This document shows positions 33,116 to 41,592 of a stretch of 64,000 bases of DNA, piece after piece. This DNA comes from Pararhodobacter zhoushanensis (GTDB lineage: Bacteria > Pseudomonadota > Alphaproteobacteria > Rhodobacterales > Rhodobacteraceae), in the NCBI RefSeq assembly GCF_025949695.1, contig NZ_JAPDFL010000001.1, forward strand, positions 2,979,501 to 3,043,500, read 5' to 3'. Numbering within the stretch: the first letter of the stretch is position 1; the number at the start of each line of letters is the position of its first letter. A program made the translations under genes and the position numbers. The notes under the pieces were generated by a model, which saw only the letters and a list, made by a program, of their open reading frames with translations, ran no database searches and had not been told where the DNA came from.

Positions 33116-33979
33116 TCAAAGCCGGTTCATAGGCACCTTGATATAGCTCACACCATTGTCTTCCGGCGGCGGCATCTGCCCGGCGCGCATGTTCACCTGC
33201 AGCGACGGAATGATCAGCCGTGGCATCGCCAGCGTGGAATCGCGTTCCGTACGCATGGACACAAACGCCTCGGCGGGTTTGCCCGCGCCGACGTGAATGT
33301 TGAACGCCTTCTGTTCGGCAACGGTGGTTTCCCAGGCGTATTCGTCGCGTCCCGGTGCCTTGTAATCATGACCGACAAAGATCCGCGTCGCCTCGGGCAG
33401 CGCCAGGATCGTCTGGATCGACTCATAAAGCGTCTCGGCCGAGCCACCGGGGAAGTCACAGCGTGCCGTGCCGAAATCGGGCATGAACAGCGTGTCACCG
33501 ACAAAGGCCGCATCGCCCACCACATAGGTCAGGCAGGCCGGCGTATGGCCCGGTGTGTGCAGCACATCGCCGCGCATCTGGCCAATGTGGAAACTGTCGC
33601 CATTCTTGAACAACCGGTCGAACTGCGAGCCGTCGCGCTGGAACTCGGTCCCCTCATTGAACACCTTGCCGAAGGTGTCCTGCACGACCCTGATGTTCTC
33701 ACCGATACCGATCTTGCCCCCCAGCGCCTGCTGCAGATAGGGCGCTGCCGAGAGATGATCAGCATGGACATGGCTTTCGAGCAGCCATTCGACCTCGAAC
33801 CCCTTCTCTTTGACAAAGGCGATCACCGTATCGGCCGAGCGGGTATCGGTCCGCCCCGAGGCATAGTCGAAATCAAGCACGGAATCGACGATGGCGCATT
33901 TGGTGCTGGACGGGTCGCGGACGACATAGGTGATGGTGAAGGTCGCTTCGTCGAAAAAGCCGTAAACTTCCGGTTGCAT
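33116..33979 (-). CDS. Metallo-beta-lactamase-fold protein, persulfide-dioxygenase-like
   Basis: 287 residues from the ATG at 33979, with a GGGAGA ribosome binding site. Metal ligands are in HVHADH (70-75), HTPGHTPACL and GHDY. The absence of the full HxHxDHH dimetal set and the FVGDTLFMPDFGTARCDFPGG segment point to the ETHE1/Blh single-iron persulfide dioxygenase group, which oxidises glutathione persulfide to sulfite. It heads the sulfur unit; a SqrR/BigR-like box lies 50 bases upstream. The substrate assignment is by family only. Confidence 0.87.
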   Translation of the reverse strand: MQPEVYGFFDEATFTITYVVRDPSSTKCAIVDSVLDFDYASGRTDTRSADTVIAFVKEKGFEVEWLLESHVHADHLSAAPYLQQALGGKIGIGENIRVVQDTFGKVFNEGTEFQRDGSQFDRLFKNGDSFHIGQMRGDVLHTPGHTPACLTYVVGDAAFVGDTLFMPDFGTARCDFPGGSAETLYESIQTILALPEATRIFVGHDYKAPGRDEYAWETTVAEQKAFNIHVGAGKPAEAFVSMRTERDSTLAMPRLIIPSLQVNMRAGQMPPPEDNGVSYIKVPMNRL

Positions 33980-34028
33980 CGCGGTCTCCCTGCTCTGACT
34001 GTTGGGGGTAATATAGCAAACAAAAATC

Positions 34029-34048
34029 ACATTGCAAGATTTGAATGT
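34029..34048. promoter_or_regulatory. Imperfect palindrome before the sulfur cluster (SqrR/BigR-like)
   Basis: ACATTGCAA-GA-TTTGAATGT matches its reverse complement in 7 of 9 arm positions. It lies in an AT-rich divergent promoter 50-70 bases before the dioxygenase-like gene. AT-rich ATTC/GAAT-type palindromes are bound by persulfide-sensing ArsR proteins in this group. No such regulator gene is in the window. Confidence 0.45.
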
Positions 34049-34115
34049 TTATTTTTCCCGGCGTGGCGAACCGACGCAGGGCACCCCGTCCGGGGCCATT
34101 TTTCCACGGGCGGGG

Positions 34116-34129
34116 TTGATATGGATCAT
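34116..34129. promoter_or_regulatory. FNR-type box before the DksA-like gene
   Basis: TTGAT-ATGG-ATCAT matches the FNR/FnrL consensus TTGAT-N4-ATCAA at 9 of 10 fixed positions. It is 56 bases before the start codon, suitable for activation. Confidence 0.6.
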
Positions 34130-34184
34130 GCTCGCCGCTGCCCTCCCCTCTTACACTGGCGTAACCCAGCAAAAGGAGGCCCCC

Positions 34185-34517
34185 GTGACCCAGTTGCCCG
34201 CCGATGACCTGCCGCGCCGCAAAGCCCAACTGATCGCCCGACTGGCCGAACTTGATCAGCGTCTGCATGGGATCGAGGATGAACTGCTCTCGCACCAGTC
34301 GCGTGACTGGGAAGAACTGGCCACCGAACGCGAAAACGATGAGGTTCTCACCTCGATCGGGGATGACGGACGCGCCGAGCTGCGCATGATCTTCGCGGCG
34401 CTCGCAAGGCTGGACGCAGGCAGCTACGGCGTTTGCGTGACCTGTGCCGCCCCCATCGCCGCCGAGCGGCTGGACCTGTTGCCTGCAACCCCGTTCTGCC
34501 GGGACTGCGCGCCCTAA
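34185..34517 (+). CDS. TraR/DksA-family C4 zinc-finger protein
   Basis: 110 residues from a GTG at 34185 that is fixed by an AAAAGGAGG ribosome binding site. The N-terminal half is a coiled-coil (RRKAQLIARLAELDQRL...). The C-terminal zinc finger is CVTC...CRDC with the expected spacing. Short DksA relatives bind the RNA polymerase secondary channel. The coiled-coil tip acidic pair seen in DksA is not obvious here. An FNR-type box suggests expression under low oxygen. Confidence 0.88.
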   Translation: MTQLPADDLPRRKAQLIARLAELDQRLHGIEDELLSHQSRDWEELATERENDEVLTSIGDDGRAELRMIFAALARLDAGSYGVCVTCAAPIAAERLDLLPATPFCRDCAP

Positions 34518-34639
34518 GCCTCAACCAGTGCTGATGATTTTGGTGGCAGAGCCACCACACTATGCCTCAATTTGACCAGCAAGTCTTGTCAGCCTGCGTG
34601 CTCTTTCGTCTAATGACGAAACAGTAGCCAGGAGGCGTC

Positions 34640-36478
34640 GTGAACCGTCAACCCGCGACCGACAGTGATCCGAAGGCGGAACAAGGCCCTGTTGTCGCGC
34701 GTCGCAATAGAAACAGCGTCGCGGTGCTGGTCCTGAGCGGACCAGACGGCAATCGCATGGGCCCCGGCCTGATCGCAGCGCTGGACACCGCGGTGGCCGA
34801 GGCGCTGGCGGATACCGCCGTTCGCGCCATCGTTCTGACCTCCTCGGATGATTTCTGTCTGGGCCCCCATGACGACCTGCCCCCGCCGGGACCGGGCCGC
34901 CACAAGACCCCGGCCAGCCTTGCCGCGCTCGCCGCGCTGTGCACCCTGATCGAACGCGCGCCCAAACCCGTGGTCTGTGCCCTGCGCGGGCGTGTCTCGG
35001 GGGGCGGGCTGATTGTCGCGCTGGCGGCGGCGGGGCGCGTGTGCGGTCCCCGGGCGGTGTTCACCTGCCCCGAACTGCGCGCCGGGCGCGTGCCGCCTGC
35101 GGGCGGACCGGTACGGCTGGCGTGGCGCGTCGGTGCCGGCCCGGCGCTGCGCCTGATGAACGGCGCGGTGTGGTCGGCGGAGAAGGCACACAAAGCCGGT
35201 CTGATCGACGCCGTGCACAAGGAAGGGCTGTTGGCCGCCGCGATCACCCGCGCGCTGGCGCTGGCCGATGGCACCAGCGTTGCAGATCCGCGCCCCGGTC
35301 TGGCCGATGCGACCCGCTTCCGCACCGCCGTGGCCGAGGCCCGGGCCGCCCTGCCCGCGCCGTTTCTCAGCGCCTCGATGGCCGATCACTGGCTGGTCGA
35401 CTGTATCGAAGCGGCGCAATTGCTGCCCCCCGAACAGGCGCTCGACTTTGCCGTCATCCGCGCCGCCGACGCCGCCCGCCGCCCCGAGGCCCGGGCCTTG
35501 GCCCATCTCGCACGGGCCGCGCGCCGTGCCCTGCACCCGGTCCCGCGCCCGGCCAGCGGCGCGGTCATCGTTGCGCTGGACAAGGAACAGGCCGCGCGGT
35601 GGGTGCCGGTGATGCTGCACGAAGGCGCGCCGGTGATCCTGATGGGACGCGACCGCGCTACCCTGGCCGATGCGCTGGAAACCGTCGCCGAGGCACAGCT
35701 GGATCTGGTCGAAGCGGGGCGCCTGACCGAGGCCGAGGCCGAAGCCGACTGGACCCGCGTCTCAGGCCGTCTGGCGCTGGAGCCGGATCAGCCCATCGGC
35801 GTGGCGCTGGCCGATGCGGCGCATATCGACTGGCTGGCGGCGCAACTGCCCGACACGGTGCCGCTCGCCTTGTGGTCACCGGCGGGCGAGCGGCACCCCC
35901 GCGCGGTCACTGTCGTGCCCGCGCCGACCCGCCCGACCCGGCTGTGCGAGATCGTCAGCAGCAAGGCGGCTGCCGTCGACGTAGTGGCCGGGCTGGCGTT
36001 GCAGATGCGGCTCACCCCGTTGCGCGCGCGCGGCGGGCCGCTTCTGGCCCCGTTGATCCGGGCAACGGCGCAGGCTGCCGCGCGTCTGCGGGCCGCCGGG
36101 GTCAGTGTGGGCGAGTTGACGGCGACAGGGATTGTCCCGCCGGGTCTGGATCAGGGCGCAGTCGCAGCCGAACGCGAACCCCTGCCGCTGCCCGTCGAGC
36201 GGCTGATCCTGCTGGCCGTGGTCAACGCGGCAGCCAGACTGCTGGAAGACGGGCATGCCGCGCGCCCTTCGGATGTGGATCTGGCGCTGGTCCTGGGGGC
36301 GGGCTGGCCGAACTGGCGCGGCGGTCCGCTGGCCGAAGCCGACGCGCTGGGGCCGATGGTCTTGCGGCACGAATTGCGCGCGGCGGCGGCGCTGGATGCC
36401 GAGCTCTGGACGCCAGAACCGATGCTGGACGAGATGATCCGACGCGGCTGGCGGTTTGAGGATCTAAATGCGGGTTAA
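34640..36478 (+). CDS. Degenerate FadJ-like fusion protein (crotonase + 3-hydroxyacyl-CoA dehydrogenase remnant)
   Basis: 612 residues, shorter than the 690-730 of FadB/FadJ. The N-terminal crotonase-like domain (about 25-210) keeps SGGG at 120-123 and PE at 144-145. The position of the first catalytic Glu is Ile125. The middle Rossmann region (about 305-440) shows none of the GxGxMG nucleotide motif, and the HFFNP active-site segment has become VVPAP. The C-terminal dehydrogenase helix domain is well kept (NAAARLLEDGHAA...GWPNWRGGPL, about 530-560). The frame is intact with good codon use, so it is expressed, but it may be non-catalytic or altered. Confidence 0.8.
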   Translation: MNRQPATDSDPKAEQGPVVARRNRNSVAVLVLSGPDGNRMGPGLIAALDTAVAEALADTAVRAIVLTSSDDFCLGPHDDLPPPGPGRHKTPASLAALAALCTLIERAPKPVVCALRGRVSGGGLIVALAAAGRVCGPRAVFTCPELRAGRVPPAGGPVRLAWRVGAGPALRLMNGAVWSAEKAHKAGLIDAVHKEGLLAAAITRALALADGTSVADPRPGLADATRFRTAVAEARAALPAPFLSASMADHWLVDCIEAAQLLPPEQALDFAVIRAADAARRPEARALAHLARAARRALHPVPRPASGAVIVALDKEQAARWVPVMLHEGAPVILMGRDRATLADALETVAEAQLDLVEAGRLTEAEAEADWTRVSGRLALEPDQPIGVALADAAHIDWLAAQLPDTVPLALWSPAGERHPRAVTVVPAPTRPTRLCEIVSSKAAAVDVVAGLALQMRLTPLRARGGPLLAPLIRATAQAAARLRAAGVSVGELTATGIVPPGLDQGAVAAEREPLPLPVERLILLAVVNAAARLLEDGHAARPSDVDLALVLGAGWPNWRGGPLAEADALGPMVLRHELRAAAALDAELWTPEPMLDEMIRRGWRFEDLNAG

Positions 36479-36818
36479 GCGGTGTCCCACGATGGGACCG
36501 CTGACCGGGTTGATATTTTTCAAGGACTTACGCGCGGACGTTAATCCCTTCACAACAGTTTTCCGGCTGCGAACCAACGGTCGCCCGGCATCGCATCACG
36601 CGGGAACAGCGATTCACCTTCGGTAAATGTTTTGGCGGCAGGCTGGAGCGCAGCAGAGGTAAAGTCAGCAGAATCGCGCCATGAATCCCCTGAAGAAGAA
36701 CACATGCCGGGCTTTTCTGTACGGGTTCCTGCACCGTATTGCGCGGATTCTGATCACAGCCAGCGCTCGCCTCAAAGATCAGAATTCCCTTTCTAACCAT
36801 CGGCTTGCGCAGGGTTCT
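36479..36818. other. Intergenic stretch without a recognisable gene
   Basis: 340 bases between two convergent genes, less GC-rich than its surroundings. It holds an FNR-like TTGATATTTTTCAA at 36510-36523 with no gene oriented away from it. I see no terminator with a clear T-run and no convincing small frame. Confidence 0.5.
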
Positions 36819-37289
36819 TCACTTCGGGTGCTTCGCCTTGCACTCCCACCGCCCGGACTCGCGGCTCCAGTACTCCGCCTCGACCCCCGCGCCGGTCAGG
36901 CTGCGCCACTGCGCCCGTGCGCGGACAACGGCGTCTTCGTCCGTGCCGTCAAAGACCACGCAAAGCCGCTCGACGGCCGCCGCCTCGCGTGCCGCCACCT
37001 CGGCCCCGTCAAGGGTCACCAGACATCCCGGCGTATTGGGCAACGCTTCGGCCGGGCGCGTATCCCAGACCAACAGGCACGGCTGGTCCGCGTCATGCGG
37101 ACCGCCTGCCATGCCATGCGGCAGAAATCCGTCGCCCTGCCAGAGCGTGCGGTCCAGCGTCTCCATCCGCGCCTGATCGGTGCCCCGCACCGCAACGCGC
37201 AACCCGATCTCGATGGCCTTGCCGACCAGCACCGGCAGCAAGGCTTCAACCGGGTCGCGCGTCAGGTGGTAGAATTTGGCAACCGCCAT
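36819..37289 (-). CDS. holC: DNA polymerase III chi subunit
   Basis: 156 residues. The family start KFYHLT and the stretch LLPVLVGKAIEIGLRVAVRG, then LDRTLWQGDGFLPHG, are characteristic of HolC, which links the clamp loader to single-strand-binding protein in the replisome. Length is normal. It starts 3 bases after the pepA stop, the usual pepA-holC pairing in alphaproteobacteria. Confidence 0.93.
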   Translation of the reverse strand: MAVAKFYHLTRDPVEALLPVLVGKAIEIGLRVAVRGTDQARMETLDRTLWQGDGFLPHGMAGGPHDADQPCLLVWDTRPAEALPNTPGCLVTLDGAEVAAREAAAVERLCVVFDGTDEDAVVRARAQWRSLTGAGVEAEYWSRESGRWECKAKHPK

Positions 37290-37292
37290 GCG

Positions 37293-38744
37293 TCAGCTTT
37301 CAAACTTGGCCCGAACCAGAGCGTCCAGCGTGCGCACGCCCCAGCCCGAGGCCCCTTTGGGCGCCAATGTGGTGTCGGTCGACGGATAGGCGACGCCCGC
37401 GATGTCGATATGCGCCCAGGGCTGCCCGTCCTTGATAAAGCGTTGCAGGAACTGCGCTGCGGTGATCGCGCCGCCATAGCGTCCGCCGGTGTTCTTCATA
37501 TCGGCCATGCGGCTCTTGATCAGCGCGTCATACGCCGGACTCAGCGGCATGCGCCACGCGCCTTCGCCTTGCGTTTGCGCGGCTTTCAGCAGATCCGCGC
37601 AGAACGGGTCATCGTTCGAGAAAACCGCAGCGTTTTCAAAGCCAAGCGCAACAAGACAGGCCCCCGTCAACGTCGCCAGATCGACGATGGCCCGGGGGGC
37701 GAAGCGTTCCTGCGCGTACCAAAGCACATCGGCCAGCACCAGACGGCCTTCGGCGTCGGTGTTGATGATCTCAATGGTATCGCCCTTCATCGAGGTGACG
37801 ACATCGCCGGGGCGCTGCGCCTTGCCATCGGGCATGTTTTCGACCAGCCCGACCAGCCCGACGACATGCGCCTTGGCCTTGCGCGCCGCCAGCGCGCGCA
37901 TGGTGCCGGCGACCACCGCCGCGCCGCCCATGTCCATGATCATCTCTTCCATGCCGCCCGCCGGCTTGATCGAGATGCCGCCGGTATCAAACACGACGCC
38001 CTTGCCAACCAGTGCCAGCGGCGCGCCTTCGGCGCCTTTCCACTGCATGACGACAACCTTGGTCGGACTTTCCGACCCCTGCCCGACGCCCAGAAGCGCG
38101 CGCATGCCCAGTTTTTCCAGCTCGGGCTCGTCGAGCACCTCGACGCTCAGCCCCATCGCTGTCATCGCGAGCAGCCGGTCGGCAAATTCGGTCGTGGTCA
38201 GGATATTGGCCGGATCATTGACCAGATCGCGGGTGAAATGCACGGCCTCGGCCCGGCCCAGCACCTCAGCGCAGAGCGTGGCACTCGCCTCGGGTTCGGG
38301 ATGCGCAATCTGGATGGTGCCCGGCAGTTTGGGCGCTTCGGCCTTGCGCGAATAAAGATAGCTGCGCAGGGCAAGGCCTTCGATCAGCGCGGGCAGCGGC
38401 TTGACCAGACGGGCGAGCACCAGCGCACCCTCGGGTTTGAGCCCCTTGGCGATGGTAGCCCCGGCCTTGAGCAGAACCTCGGCTTCAGCCTTGCGCGGCA
38501 AACGGACCAGTTGCACGGCGCTGGCCGAAAGCCCCGTCGGAAAGGCCAGCATCAGCCCGTCGCCCGGCTTCACGCTGGACCAGCTGTCAGCGGCAACCGC
38601 GCGGGTCAGCGCGCCGCGCATCAACCGATCAACCCGCTTTGCCTCGGCATCGAGGGTGAGATCGGCGAAGACCACGACACGGCCGGTATGCGCGGCAAGC
38701 GCGGCGGGATCGGGCGCGGTGAACTGAATGTCGGGAAGGGCCAT
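37293..38744 (-). CDS. pepA: Leucyl aminopeptidase (M17 family)
   Basis: 483 residues from the ATG at 38744; a longer in-frame extension to 38921 is not conserved in character and is dropped. The enzyme removes N-terminal residues from peptides in the cytoplasm with two metal ions. The catalytic C-terminal domain has KGVVFDTGGISIKPAGGM (Lys and Asp ligands), MIMDMGGAA and the NTDAEGRL signature with Asp/Glu ligands and the catalytic Arg. It precedes holC and is divergent from lptF. Confidence 0.95.
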   Translation of the reverse strand: MALPDIQFTAPDPAALAAHTGRVVVFADLTLDAEAKRVDRLMRGALTRAVAADSWSSVKPGDGLMLAFPTGLSASAVQLVRLPRKAEAEVLLKAGATIAKGLKPEGALVLARLVKPLPALIEGLALRSYLYSRKAEAPKLPGTIQIAHPEPEASATLCAEVLGRAEAVHFTRDLVNDPANILTTTEFADRLLAMTAMGLSVEVLDEPELEKLGMRALLGVGQGSESPTKVVVMQWKGAEGAPLALVGKGVVFDTGGISIKPAGGMEEMIMDMGGAAVVAGTMRALAARKAKAHVVGLVGLVENMPDGKAQRPGDVVTSMKGDTIEIINTDAEGRLVLADVLWYAQERFAPRAIVDLATLTGACLVALGFENAAVFSNDDPFCADLLKAAQTQGEGAWRMPLSPAYDALIKSRMADMKNTGGRYGGAITAAQFLQRFIKDGQPWAHIDIAGVAYPSTDTTLAPKGASGWGVRTLDALVRAKFES

Positions 38745-39388
38745 GCATGTGTCTCCGGTCATTGCGGGCAGAACGTAGCCCCTGCCCGTCCGGATGGCCA
38801 GAGGCGAGGCTGGTCGCGTCACATCGCCTGACGCGCGACGGGTGTTGTTGCGGGGCCAGTGATCGGCGGTGAGGATGATCAACGCAGCGCCCGTGTCGAT
38901 CGGGTCTGGGTCGTGTTTCACAGCGGGACAAAGGCGAACGAAACAAGCCAGGTGCCGAACCGACCGTCGGACCGGGATACTGCTTGGTCAGAGCCGCGAT
39001 GCTGGTGGGCATCGTGACGCTGCGCGAACTGCCTGACTGTCGGCGGGTCTGCCTGGGCTGTCTGCGTTTCAGTCGCGACTCTGCGCGCTGTGGGCGCGCT
39101 GTCGAAACACGCCGTGATCCGCTCGGCCGCGGCAAAAATGACAACCGGCCCGCTGCGCCTGTGTCCGCGCGGCAGGCATGGCCTTTCGCACGCGTGTCGG
39201 CATGGAATACCGCGGCCTTGATCCTCCCGACCCGCGTTTTGGTCAGCCAGACCCGAGCGCTTGGCCGCGGTGTCAGCCCGTCGCGGCGACCGCCGCCGAC
39301 GGTCCCGGGATCCACCGATTGACGGTTTCACAGCGCTGACAAACCGATTAGATTGCCCGCACTTGGGGACTTTGGTGAAGGGTGTCGC
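38745..39388. other. Longest gene-free stretch of the window
   Basis: 644 bases between the divergent pepA and lptF starts. Open frames on both strands here lack ribosome binding sites and recognisable domains. Promoters for pepA and lptF must be inside. A small RNA or a decayed gene cannot be excluded from sequence alone. Confidence 0.55.
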
Positions 39389-40492
39389 GTGGCGCGGCTG
39401 GATCGTTACATTCTGGCGCAGCTCTTGTGGGTATTTGGTTTTTTCTCGCTGGTGCTGGTGTCGGTCTATTGGGTGAACCGGGCGGTTCGCCTGTTTGATC
39501 AGTTGATCAGCAATGGTCAGCCGATGTCGGTATTTCTGGAGTTCACCGCGCTGAGCCTGCCGATGCTGATCCGCACGGTGCTGCCGATTTCGGCCTTTGT
39601 CGCGGCGACCTATGTGACGCTCAGCCTGCTCAGAAGCAGCGAAATCACCGTGTTGCAGGCCGCCGGGATCTCGCCGTTCCGGCTGGCGCGGCCGGTGGTG
39701 GCCTTTGGGCTGATCGTCACCGCCTTCCTGATCGTGCTGATGCATTTCCTGATCCCCGAAGCGCGCGCCGAGCTGTCGCGCCGCCAGATGGAGGTTGCGC
39801 AGAACCTGACGGCCTCGTTGCTGCAGGACGGGGTCTTTCAGCATCCGGCGAACGGGGTGACGTTCTTCATCACCGAGATCACCGCCGAGGGCACGATGCG
39901 CGGCATCTATCTGTCGGACGCGCGCAGCCAGTTGCAGCGGATCGACTACACCGCCCGCACGGCGCTGATCGTGCCCGAGGCCAGCGGGCCGAAGCTGGTG
40001 ATGATTGACGGGCAGGCACAGATTTTTGACCGGCGGACCGGGCGCTTGTCGGTGACGGGATTTGGCGATTTCACCTATGATCTCAGCACGATGACCGGTC
40101 CTGCTGGCCGGGGACGCTCGGTGCAGGAGTTGGGATCGTCGGAACTGCTTGCCGCCACGCCCGCGCTGCTGGAGGAAACCCGCGCCAGCGTCGCGCAGTT
40201 CCGGTTTGAGCTGGTGTCGCGCTTTGTCGATGGCTTTGCCGCCGTTGCCGCCGCGCTGATCGGCTTTTCGTCGCTGATCGCGGGCGGGTTCAGCCGGCTG
40301 GGGTTCTGGCGCGAGGTGGTCGTGGCGGTGGTGCTGATGGCGCTGGTGCAGACGCTGACGAACGCGCTTGCCGGACCGGCGATGCGCTCGACCGCGCTGG
40401 CGTGGCTGGGCATCGTTCCGCTGGGGCTGGCGGTGGCGGTGTCGCTGGGGCTGATCGCCTGGGCGACGCGCAAACGGCGGGTCAGGACATGA
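39389..40492 (+). CDS. lptF: LPS export ABC transporter permease LptF
   Basis: 367 residues from a GTG at 39389, with GGTGAAGGG upstream. It has the six-helix LptF/LptG fold with a large periplasmic beta-jellyroll between helices 3 and 4 (about 125-255). LptF and LptG, with the LptB ATPase (not in the window), extract lipopolysaccharide from the inner membrane and pass it to LptC. The N-terminus LDRYILAQLLWVFGFF is typical. It overlaps lptG by four bases (ATGA). Confidence 0.93.
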   Translation: MARLDRYILAQLLWVFGFFSLVLVSVYWVNRAVRLFDQLISNGQPMSVFLEFTALSLPMLIRTVLPISAFVAATYVTLSLLRSSEITVLQAAGISPFRLARPVVAFGLIVTAFLIVLMHFLIPEARAELSRRQMEVAQNLTASLLQDGVFQHPANGVTFFITEITAEGTMRGIYLSDARSQLQRIDYTARTALIVPEASGPKLVMIDGQAQIFDRRTGRLSVTGFGDFTYDLSTMTGPAGRGRSVQELGSSELLAATPALLEETRASVAQFRFELVSRFVDGFAAVAAALIGFSSLIAGGFSRLGFWREVVVAVVLMALVQTLTNALAGPAMRSTALAWLGIVPLGLAVAVSLGLIAWATRKRRVRT

Positions 40493-41589
40493 CGCTGGGC
40501 CTGTATCTGGTGCGCCGTCTGGCCGCGAGTTTTGCGCTGATCGGCTCGGTGTTCTTCGGCATGCTGTTGCTGTTCGAGATTGTCGAGATGGTCCGGCGCT
40601 TTGGCGGCGGCAGCACCTCGATGACCGAAATCGTCTGGTTGTCGCTGCTGCGCGTGCCCGCGACCTTCTACCAGATCCTGCCGCTGCTCACGATCCTGTC
40701 GTCAATGGCGATGACGCTGGGTCTGGCGCGCTCGTCCGAACTGGTGGTGATCCGCTCGGCCGGGCGCAGCGCGATGCGCATGCTGCGCGAGCCGTTTCTG
40801 GCGACGATCCTGTTCGGCGCCGTGCTGGTGGCGCTGCTCAACCCGTTGGTGGCGGGTGCGTCGCGCGCGTATCAGCAGCGCCTGCAGGCGATGCACAGCC
40901 CCGACCAACAGGCGCAGATCTCGCTTGAGGGATCGGCGCTGTGGCTGCGGCAGGGCGATGCGCTGGGGCAGACGGTGATCCGCGCGCAATCGGTGGACCC
41001 TGACGGTCTGGGCTTTGGCGATGTGTCGTTTCAGCTGTTCGAGCGCGATACCGGCCTGCCCCTGCAACGCATCGAGGCGCGCAGCGCCCGGCTGGAGCCG
41101 GGGCGCTGGCTGCTGACCGACGCGAAGATCTGGGATCTGGCCGCCGACAACCCCGAACGCGATGCGCGAAGCCAGATCTCGCTGGATGTACCCAGCGACC
41201 TGACCGGCGAGCGCATCCGCGAGAGCTTCAACCGGGCGGGCACGCTGTCGATCTGGGATCTGCCCGATTTCATCCGCGCGCTGGACCGGGCGGGCCTGTC
41301 GTCACGCCCGCACCGGGCGCAGTTTCAGGCCGAACTGGCGCTGCCGCTGCTGATGGCGGCGATGTTGATGGTGGGGGCGGTGTTGTGTTTCAAACACACG
41401 CGCGCCGGCGGTGTGGGCACCCGCATTTTGCTGACGGTTCTGGCCGGTTTTGCCCTGTTCTTTTTGCGCAATTTCGCGCAAGTTCTGGGTGAGAATGGGC
41501 AGATCCCGTTGTCGCTGGCCGTATGGACACCACCGATAGCTTCCATGCTGCTGGCGCTTGGGGTATTGCTGCATCTGGAGGACGGATAG
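40489..41589 (+). CDS. lptG: LPS export ABC transporter permease LptG
   Basis: 366 residues from the ATG at 40489, which overlaps the lptF stop. It is the partner permease of LptF, with the same six-helix plus periplasmic jellyroll layout. The N-terminal LGLYLVRRLAASFALIG and the EIVWLSLLRVPATFYQILPLL segment match the family. It is 3 bases from the lptD start codon, so the LPS bridge components at both membranes are produced from one transcript. Confidence 0.94.
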   Translation: MTLGLYLVRRLAASFALIGSVFFGMLLLFEIVEMVRRFGGGSTSMTEIVWLSLLRVPATFYQILPLLTILSSMAMTLGLARSSELVVIRSAGRSAMRMLREPFLATILFGAVLVALLNPLVAGASRAYQQRLQAMHSPDQQAQISLEGSALWLRQGDALGQTVIRAQSVDPDGLGFGDVSFQLFERDTGLPLQRIEARSARLEPGRWLLTDAKIWDLAADNPERDARSQISLDVPSDLTGERIRESFNRAGTLSIWDLPDFIRALDRAGLSSRPHRAQFQAELALPLLMAAMLMVGAVLCFKHTRAGGVGTRILLTVLAGFALFFLRNFAQVLGENGQIPLSLAVWTPPIASMLLALGVLLHLEDG

Positions 41590-41592
41590 ACA

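Noticed and set aside
36510..36523. FNR-like TTGATATTTTTCAA
   Set aside because: It lies between two convergent genes with no promoter to control and has a mismatch in the second half-site.
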